A stretch of 13,157 nt of DNA from Propionibacteriaceae bacterium (GTDB taxonomy: Bacteria > Actinomycetota > Actinomycetes > Propionibacteriales > Propionibacteriaceae): the NCBI GenBank assembly GCA_030528545.1, contig JAUMYR010000073.1:1-13157 (forward strand), in the 5' to 3' direction. A model generated the notes under the pieces. It did not search any database and was not told the DNA's origin. It worked only from the letters and a program-made list of their open reading frames with translations. Positions 6,494 through 11,370 of the stretch are shown here, piece after piece; positions within the stretch are counted from its first letter, which is position 1, and the number at the start of each line of letters is the position of its first letter. A program made the position numbers and the translations under genes.

Positions 6494-7252
6494 ATGTCTA
6501 ACTTTCGCGAGATCAATGTCTCTGGCGTCTCCCATGCTTATGGGAGGCGCCAGAGCCTTCTTTCGGTGGATCTACGGCTGCCGATCGGGGTGACCGGGTT
6601 GCTTGGCCCCAACGGGGCGGGGAAATCAACCCTGATGAAGCTCTTGGCGACGGCTCTGCCAGTGCAGGACGGATCAATCCGGTTTGGCGATGCCGTGCTC
6701 AGCCGGTCCACGATGAGCGCGGTGAGGCGTTTGATCGGATACCTTCCCCAACGTTTTGAACTGATGGAGTGGGCGAGGGTGCGTCACAACGTCGCGTATG
6801 CGGCCTGGGCCCACGGGGTCGATAAGCACCACCAGCCGGAGATGGTAGAAGCTGCGCTCCGTCTAGTCGGGCTGGCGAGCCGGAGTGATTCTCGCGCCCG
6901 GTCGCTGTCTGGCGGCATGAGGCAGCGACTGGGTCTTGCCTGTGCGATAGTGCATCGTCCCGCGGTGTTGATTCTTGATGAACCGACGGTCGGTTTAGAT
7001 CCTGCGCAGAGACGAGAGGTCAGAACGATGGTCAAAGAGGCCGCACAGCAGGCCATCGTGCTGCTGTCGACGCATCTGGTCGAAGACCTCGCCAGCATCG
7101 CTGATTGGGTGGTGGTGCTCCACGAGGGGCAGATCCGTTTTCGGGGATCGCTACAAGACCTGCGGGTTAGGGGAGAGGGTTCCGCTGAGGAATACTCTTC
7201 CTCGCTGGAAGCCGGATATCACGCTGTGCTCGCTGGCTCTCAGGAGGTTTGA
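6494..7252 (+). CDS. ABC transporter ATP-binding protein (CcmA/ABC-2 type)
   Basis: This 252-residue ATPase shows Walker A GPNGAGKST (38-46), Q-loop Gln86 in IGYLPQ, signature LSGGMRQRLG (from 138), Walker B LILDEP (159-164) with TVGLDP following, and switch His194 in LSTH. The GPNGAGKST and LSGGMRQRLGLA wording is typical of CcmA-like ATPases of ABC-2 drug, polysaccharide or bacteriocin exporters, a different branch from the two MacB-type ATPases at 1496 and 2207. It starts 3 bases after the peptide stop with no clear ribosome binding site, suggesting translational coupling to the peptide. The partner permeases should be the membrane proteins encoded at 7256 and 8593. Confidence 0.92.
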   Translation: MSNFREINVSGVSHAYGRRQSLLSVDLRLPIGVTGLLGPNGAGKSTLMKLLATALPVQDGSIRFGDAVLSRSTMSAVRRLIGYLPQRFELMEWARVRHNVAYAAWAHGVDKHHQPEMVEAALRLVGLASRSDSRARSLSGGMRQRLGLACAIVHRPAVLILDEPTVGLDPAQRREVRTMVKEAAQQAIVLLSTHLVEDLASIADWVVVLHEGQIRFRGSLQDLRVRGEGSAEEYSSSLEAGYHAVLAGSQEV

Positions 7253-7255
7253 GCC

Positions 7256-8110
7256 GTGAGTGCGGATAGAAGCTGCGTCCTTCGTCCATATGGCGTGCGC
7301 GGCGTGGTGCTGATAGCCGCGGGTGCCGCAGTGTTCGGGCTGGCGAGCACGATGTGGGTCTTTCTGCCCTCATTTGCGGCCTGGGACTTGCGGGATGTTA
7401 CTCGTAGGCTGCGGGATGCGGTGCCTTGGTGGTCTATTCTCATTGGCTGGTTAGCGGTTTTCCTTATGCGGGTACATTCTTCGGGTTCGGTTCTAGTAGG
7501 GCCCGCCCCAAGTAGGCCCCGGTCGGCGATTGTCAGTCGGCAGATGGTACTGAGTGGGGCTGCCGTAGCTTCCGGCTGTATGTTTGGCTGCCTGCCAGCC
7601 GCAGTCACGGTAGGGGTTACCCAGTACACAGCGGTTACGGACTGGCTATCCCTGGTATCAATAGCGGTATCCCTCGCCTCGCTGGTCCCATTAGGGGCCT
7701 GCTTCGCGCTTCTTCTGGGGTACCGAACGAGCTTGCTAGCCGTACCAGCCGCACTGATCGTCGTCGTGATAGGACCGGTATTCGTGATTCAGGAGCATCT
7801 GCTGGTCAACCAGCCGGTCTCCATCGTGAGTGTGGCCTACGCGTGGTCCACGTTGATTCCGCCTCTGGGCCACTCGTTGCGTTGGCAGATCGAGATGCTG
7901 CGCATCACCTTCTTCGTCCTCGTATTTTTTGCTGCGACTAAAGCCGCGGCTGGGCTGGCGGAGTGGCGAGCCGCGCGAAGAAACACATCATTGTTAGCGG
8001 GAGCATGGCTGGCAGTTCCCGGGATTACAATGGCGGCTATTGGATTCATTCAGCCCATCCTTTATCTGCCTGACCCCAACGATCAGGTCCGATGTCGGGA
8101 GGATGGTTGA
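7256..8110 (+). CDS. multi-helix membrane protein, probable transporter permease, ended by an in-frame TGA
   Basis: GTG 7256 has a perfect AGGAGG at 7242-7247 (spacing 8) and follows the ATPase stop by 3 bases. The 284-residue product has about seven hydrophobic segments, near 16-38, 56-73, 97-120, 127-152, 158-178, 215-235 and 246-268. This fits the permease partner of the ATPase just upstream. It ends ...DPNDQVRCREDG right after the last helix. The frame then stays open for another 161 codons in the same register, with protein-like sequence and no usable start of its own until GTG 8180. The natural protein may therefore be about 446 residues with a C-terminal extracytoplasmic domain, here split by a nonsense codon (one change from CGA or TGG). 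The family was not recognised beyond membrane protein; ABC-2-like is inferred from context. Confidence 0.8.
   Translation: MSADRSCVLRPYGVRGVVLIAAGAAVFGLASTMWVFLPSFAAWDLRDVTRRLRDAVPWWSILIGWLAVFLMRVHSSGSVLVGPAPSRPRSAIVSRQMVLSGAAVASGCMFGCLPAAVTVGVTQYTAVTDWLSLVSIAVSLASLVPLGACFALLLGYRTSLLAVPAALIVVVIGPVFVIQEHLLVNQPVSIVSVAYAWSTLIPPLGHSLRWQIEMLRITFFVLVFFAATKAAAGLAEWRAARRNTSLLAGAWLAVPGITMAAIGFIQPILYLPDPNDQVRCREDG
8108..8110 (+). other. in-frame TGA separating two parts of a probable single gene
   Basis: The codons before (7256-8107) and after (8111-8593) share one reading frame. Between 8111 and 8179 that frame has no ATG, GTG or TTG. Cys280 before the TGA and Cys289 after it would be nine residues apart in a fused protein, and two more cysteines follow (363 and 437 in fused numbering). 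That even number would suit an extracytoplasmic domain with disulfides. A premature stop is the simplest reading; read-through is possible. No selenocysteine-type stem-loop was evident after the TGA. Confidence 0.6.
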
Positions 8111-8179
8111 GTCACCCTGTGCCTTTACCAGATCGATGAGCCGCGCCGGGATTTCATCCTCGGGACGCTGCAACCCCTC

Positions 8180-8596
8180 GTGCGCGTTCTGTCGCCCGCT
8201 CACTCGTTGACCTTTACGCAGGAAGCCTCGGAAGACGGTCTTCCCGTCCCTCGGCTCCGGGCTAGCCGGGACGACTGGATCAAAGTTAGCGTGCGAAGTG
8301 TGTCGCTGATGATGATGGATTCCGCGGATGATGGCGCGCACTGCAATGCGGCCTCTTACGAGAATGCGATTCGAAGCGACTCGGTCACCGCGCAAGTGTT
8401 CAGACGTGCAGGAGAGCACGCCGATAATCCGTCGGTTCGGGCGATCTATAACGAGCTCGCCGCGGAGAGACGGACCGACCCTGTCGCGGACGAGAAGCTG
8501 AGAGGCCTTTCCGGCGAGGAGTTCAGGCTTTGGTATCTTCAGCATCGGTCCCGCATCGCACGCTGTGACCTGGCTCTTGAGGATCTGCCAGGATGA
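8180..8596 (+). CDS. soluble protein or detached C-terminal domain of the 7256 membrane protein
   Basis: The earliest standard start is GTG 8180, giving 138 residues, but no ribosome binding site lies before it. The frame continues unbroken back to the TGA at 8108-8110 with protein-like sequence (VTLCLYQIDEPRRDF). It is hydrophilic, without a membrane helix, and rich in Asp, Glu and Arg; cysteines are at 55 and 129. Its stop overlaps the next start as ATGA, which shows it belongs to the operon and argues that the + frame is the real one here rather than the long antisense frame at 7994-8878. The best explanation is the extracytoplasmic tail of the preceding membrane protein. If the TGA is not bypassed, this part may be untranslated or reached only by reinitiation. 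No domain was recognised. Confidence 0.55.
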   Translation: MRVLSPAHSLTFTQEASEDGLPVPRLRASRDDWIKVSVRSVSLMMMDSADDGAHCNAASYENAIRSDSVTAQVFRRAGEHADNPSVRAIYNELAAERRTDPVADEKLRGLSGEEFRLWYLQHRSRIARCDLALEDLPG

Positions 8597-9294
8597 CGAG
8601 CGGCTGGAGCGGAGGGCGTAACCTTCGGCTGAGTGCAATGGCGCTAGCAGTGGCCTTCGTTGTGCTTTACGGTTACTGGTGGCACTCGATTGAAGGTCCC
8701 TGGGCTCCGATCGGTCAGCCCCGTTATGTTCAGCTAGCCGAACTGGGTCCCATTGTGGCCGGAATCGTAGCCTTCTACGGGGTGCTGCCTCGGGTTGACT
8801 GGATCGATTGCCAGTCGCCCAGGCGCCTCCGTGCGTACGATACGCTGGGTGCTGTAACGGTGCTTTTCGGATGCGCAATGTTGCCTATCGCGGTTCGTTG
8901 GCTGTGGGCGCGATCAACCTTCTACACGCTGTTCCTCGGAGAGTATTCTCGCCTGAATAATCCTGAGGAGCTGAGTGAGGTAGCCCCATACTCGGTGTTC
9001 ATCGGGTACGGAGGAAACATCCTGCTCATGCTATCGCTCACCTGTCTCAGTATCGCGATTCTGGGTCGCGCCCTCGGCCCTATAGGAGGGATTATTGCCT
9101 TTATCGCTTTTATCACCGCACAGGGTTACGGTATCGTGACTCTCTTTCCGGGCCGTGGTGCAAGCCACCTGACGCTGACCGCCACCGATGCCGCGGTGCT
9201 TGGCTCGGTTGTTCCACTATGCCTCGCTGCCTATTACGCCACTGCCGCAGGTACACGGCCCGCGATCGGGATCTGGTCCGCGAAAGCTTTATAG
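8593..9294 (+). CDS. six-helix membrane protein, probable second transporter subunit
   Basis: ATG 8593 overlaps the previous stop (ATGA). The 233-residue product has hydrophobic segments near 12-30, 50-68, 85-104, 139-158, 162-182 and 200-219, the six-helix count of ABC-2-type permeases. An intervening polar stretch (about 105-135) would face outward if the N-terminus is inside. It is the last gene of the peptide-ATPase-membrane protein operon and probably forms the translocation path or an immunity component with the 7256 product. No family motif was recognised, so the transporter role rests on position and topology. The base composition is notably less GC-rich than the flanks, as for the rest of this operon. 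Confidence 0.8.
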   Translation: MTSGWSGGRNLRLSAMALAVAFVVLYGYWWHSIEGPWAPIGQPRYVQLAELGPIVAGIVAFYGVLPRVDWIDCQSPRRLRAYDTLGAVTVLFGCAMLPIAVRWLWARSTFYTLFLGEYSRLNNPEELSEVAPYSVFIGYGGNILLMLSLTCLSIAILGRALGPIGGIIAFIAFITAQGYGIVTLFPGRGASHLTLTATDAAVLGSVVPLCLAAYYATAAGTRPAIGIWSAKAL

Positions 9295-9432
9295 GCCCCG
9301 GCGCGGTATCAAAGCTCGAGCTGGTGCCTCGCCTCGGCACGTGAGGCTGAATGTGCTGCGAAAGTGGTTGGCCTCTCTTAGCGGCGCCGGGCGGGCTTGC
9401 GCGTCATATTTCTCGGGTCTACCTCCATAACG

Positions 9433-9461
9433 TTGACCGCCGCGGCCTCGGCAAGTACGTT
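9433..9461 (+). promoter_or_regulatory. promoter of the TetR-family gene, leaderless
   Basis: TTGACC (9433-9438), a 17-base spacer and TACGTT (9456-9461) form the best -35/-10 pair in the window. The ATG at 9469 follows 7 bases after the -10, so the transcript would start at or next to the start codon. The spacer holds the palindrome GCCGCGGC (9439-9446). AACGT (9429-9433) and ACGTT (9457-9461) form an inverted pair touching both promoter elements. Either could be an operator for autoregulation, but the arms are short. Confidence 0.55.
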
Positions 9462-9468
9462 CACAGGC

Positions 9469-10134
9469 ATGTCGAGTCGATCGCCTGACCCATCCGCTGG
9501 CCGGGATGTCAGCGAGCGGGAGAATCAGCCGGGCCGAGCCGGGGCCAAATCTGCCAGGACGCGCCAGCGTCTGGTCTCCTCGGCAGCTGAGCTGTTCGCG
9601 GCCAGATCCTTCGACGCGGTCAGCGTCCGCGCCATCGCGAAGGCCGCCGGTGTCGACCCGGCTCTCATCAACCACTATTTCGGCTCCAAGGAAGGGTTGT
9701 TCCAGGCAGTCATGGAGGCCAGCCTGCGTCCGGAGAGGGTAGAGGCTGAGGTCCTGTCCTCTTCCCGTGAGGAATGGGGGCACAGCATCGTCCGAGCCGT
9801 GGAGCGGGCTTGGACCTCCCCGGCCGCCTATGGCCTGTCTGCTATCGTCCGGCGGGCCATCGCAGGGAACCAGAACCTGATTAGCGCTTTCGTCTCGCGG
9901 GCCTTCCTGCCCCGGTTAGCGCAGCTGCTTGACTGCCCCGAGCCGGAGCGTTCGCTTCGTGCGGGCCTGGCCGGTGCGCAGATCGCGGGTCTCGTGCTCG
10001 CCCGCCACGTAGTTCGCGTCGACCCGCTCGCCAGCCTCACCAGCGACCAGATCGTTGGTCTCATCGGCCCCGTCGTCCAGCACTACCTGACTGGGGCCAT
10101 CGGGGCTGAGGGGCTATGCGGAGACGACATCTAG
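9469..10134 (+). CDS. TetR/AcrR-family transcriptional regulator
   Basis: This 221-residue protein has a classic TetR N-terminal DNA-binding domain: ARTRQRLVSSAAELFA (about 29-44), then the helix-turn-helix VSVRAIAKAAGVDPALINHYF (about 51-71), then GSKEGLFQAVM. The C-terminal part (about 90-221) is the variable ligand-binding and dimer domain. A disordered, charged N-terminal tail of about 27 residues precedes it. An upstream TTG (9397) is in frame, but ATG 9469 is preferred because a well-formed promoter places the transcript start there and the TTG lacks a ribosome binding site. TetR regulators next to transporter operons often control them. Here it lies on the same strand, 174 bases after the peptide-ABC operon, and its 3' end overlaps the convergent ACT-domain gene by 21 bases. 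The ligand is unknown. Confidence 0.9.
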   Translation: MSSRSPDPSAGRDVSERENQPGRAGAKSARTRQRLVSSAAELFAARSFDAVSVRAIAKAAGVDPALINHYFGSKEGLFQAVMEASLRPERVEAEVLSSSREEWGHSIVRAVERAWTSPAAYGLSAIVRRAIAGNQNLISAFVSRAFLPRLAQLLDCPEPERSLRAGLAGAQIAGLVLARHVVRVDPLASLTSDQIVGLIGPVVQHYLTGAIGAEGLCGDDI

Positions 10135-10626
10135 ATCGATCATCAGCTCCCCAGCGATAGGTTCGATCCCAGCTTTGATGGCCTCCGCCTCGACCCCGGG
10201 AGGCAACCGGAGAATGGCCTCGGCATGGAACAGCAGCCCACCCGCCAGCGGTGCCTCGGAGGTGTGGGTATCTAAGGAATCGATGGTGACTCCCAGACCC
10301 GCCAATACCCGGGAGATCTGGGCGACGATGCCCGGCCGGTCGTCGCCCACGAGGCTCAGGCGCATAAGCTCACCCTCGGCTGGAACCGCGTTCGTGTTGA
10401 CGGCGACGACCGTCACACCGCCACTGCGCACCCCATTCAGCGCCTCGTCGAACACCGCGAGGCGATCCTCGGGCAGATCCACCAGCACCACCCCAGCGAA
10501 CTGACCGGCCAGCCTCGTCAGCTGGGACTGCTGCCAGTTGCCACCGTGGATGGCGACGACCGTAGCGAGCGCTGACACCAGGCCCGGCCGATCCTCACCA
10601 ATGATCGTGAGTGCCACATCCGCCAT
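10114..10626 (-). CDS. double ACT-domain protein (GcvR-like)
   Basis: This 170-residue cytosolic protein consists of two ACT domains. Each opens with the same motif: ALTIIGEDRPGLVSALA (5-21) and LSLVGDDRPGIVAQIS (90-105). The second repeat ends with ELMIDLDV. The G-(E/D)-D-R-P-G turn is the ligand-binding loop of ACT domains, which sense amino acids. Proteins of only two ACT domains and this length resemble GcvR, the glycine-cleavage regulator of enterobacteria, and uncharacterised actinobacterial ACT proteins; a GcvR function is not established here. The gene lies 74 bases downstream of pdxH on the same strand. A TAGGCT element 6 bases before its ATG suggests its own leaderless transcript. 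Its 3' end overlaps the tetR-type gene tail to tail. Confidence 0.88.
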   Translation of the reverse strand: MADVALTIIGEDRPGLVSALATVVAIHGGNWQQSQLTRLAGQFAGVVLVDLPEDRLAVFDEALNGVRSGGVTVVAVNTNAVPAEGELMRLSLVGDDRPGIVAQISRVLAGLGVTIDSLDTHTSEAPLAGGLLFHAEAILRLPPGVEAEAIKAGIEPIAGELMIDLDVVSA

Positions 10627-10632
10627 ACCGGA

Positions 10633-10638
10633 AGCCTA
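10633..10638 (-). promoter_or_regulatory. -10 element of a probable leaderless promoter for the ACT-domain gene
   Basis: On the minus strand TAGGCT lies exactly 6 bases before ATG 10626. The pdxH start has the same hexamer at the same spacing. No Shine-Dalgarno sequence and no good -35 were found. Confidence 0.45.
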
Positions 10639-10700
10639 GTATCGGGCACCCGCCCCATGGGAGCGTTTTGACAGCCCCTTGGCCGAAACCGAAGGCCCGG

Positions 10701-11333
10701 TCAGGGCGCCAGCCTCTCCCTAACCCATTGGCCGTCGTCAAGACGGTAACGGAGCCGGTCGTGTAAGCGCGAGGTGCGCCCCTGCCAAAACTCCCAGCGG
10801 TCGGGGACGAGCCGGTAACCGCCCCACCACGAGGGACGGGGCGGTCTGAGCCCATGCCGGGCCGAGGCCTTCGCCGCGTTGGCGACCAGCACCGCCCGCG
10901 ACGAGATCACCTCGCTCTGCGGGGACGCCCACGCGCCCAGCCGCGAGTCCAGGGGACGCACGGCGAAATAGGCGTCCGACTCCGCGGCGCTGACCGGCTC
11001 CACCCGGCCCTCAATGCGCACCACCTGTTCCAGGGTGGGCCAGAAGAACTGGGCCGCGGCGAACGGGTTCTCGGCCAGCTCGCGGCCCTTGCGGGATCGG
11101 TAGTTGGTGTAGAACACCACTCCCTTGGCGTCCACCTCCTTCATCAGGACGACTCGGGTCGAGGGACGCCCATCGGCCCCGACGGTGGCCAAGGTCATCG
11201 CGTTCGGCTCGTGCACCTTCGCCTTGATCGCCCGCCGCAACCACGCCTCGAACTGGGTCACCGGCACGGCAGCGGCCACCCGCTCATCCAACTCGTCGCG
11301 CCGGTAGTCCTCCCTCATGCCGCTCAGATCCAC
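10701..11333 (-). CDS. pdxH: pyridoxine/pyridoxamine 5'-phosphate oxidase
   Basis: This FMN enzyme oxidises pyridoxine 5'-phosphate or pyridoxamine 5'-phosphate to pyridoxal 5'-phosphate, the last step of vitamin B6 synthesis and salvage. The 210-residue product aligns by eye along the whole E. coli enzyme: MREDYRR (6-12), [10 protein letters not shown] (42-51), [12 protein letters not shown] (60-71), [17 protein letters not shown] (74-90), [17 protein letters not shown] (126-142), WWGGYR (169-174), EFWQGR (181-186), SRLHDR (188-193) and the C-terminal RLAP. Most FMN and substrate contacts are kept, but the usual LERQV is LEQVV (101-105), so the FMN-contacting Gln (E. coli 111) is Val. Start GTG 11333 is preferred over ATG 11318 because a -10-like TAGGCT lies 6 bases before it; neither has a strong ribosome binding site. 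Confidence 0.95.
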   Translation of the reverse strand: MDLSGMREDYRRDELDERVAAAVPVTQFEAWLRRAIKAKVHEPNAMTLATVGADGRPSTRVVLMKEVDAKGVVFYTNYRSRKGRELAENPFAAAQFFWPTLEQVVRIEGRVEPVSAAESDAYFAVRPLDSRLGAWASPQSEVISSRAVLVANAAKASARHGLRPPRPSWWGGYRLVPDRWEFWQGRTSRLHDRLRYRLDDGQWVRERLAP

Positions 11334-11339
11334 GGCCCC

Positions 11340-11345
11340 AGCCTA
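11340..11345 (-). promoter_or_regulatory. -10 element of a probable leaderless promoter for pdxH
   Basis: TAGGCT on the minus strand lies 6 bases before GTG 11333. It sits inside the 37-base divergent gap shared with the GH13 gene, so the two promoters must overlap. No recognisable -35. Confidence 0.45.
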
Positions 11346-11358
11346 ACCCCGTTCCTTC

Positions 11359-11364
11359 TAGACT
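11359..11364 (+). promoter_or_regulatory. -10 element of a probable leaderless promoter for the GH13 gene
   Basis: TAGACT lies 6 bases before ATG 11371, 13 bases from the oppositely oriented pdxH -10. A -35 element would fall on the pdxH -10 and start region. No recognisable -35 hexamer is present. Confidence 0.45.
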
Positions 11365-11370
11365 GGCCCG

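Noticed and set aside
8108..8160. Selenocysteine at the in-frame TGA
   Set aside because: Bacterial selenocysteine insertion needs a stem-loop directly after the TGA, and none of suitable strength was visible. No selenoprotein family or selenium gene is nearby.
7994..8878. 294-codon open frame on the minus strand
   Set aside because: It lies antisense across three coupled + strand frames, is rich in Arg, Ser and Pro without any recognisable motif, and has no operon context. The + frame is supported by ATGA couplings.
9297..9390. CCCGGCGC/GCGCCGGG inverted pair as a terminator
   Set aside because: The 8-base arms are about 75 bases apart and are not followed by a T-run. In sequence this GC-rich such pairs arise by chance.
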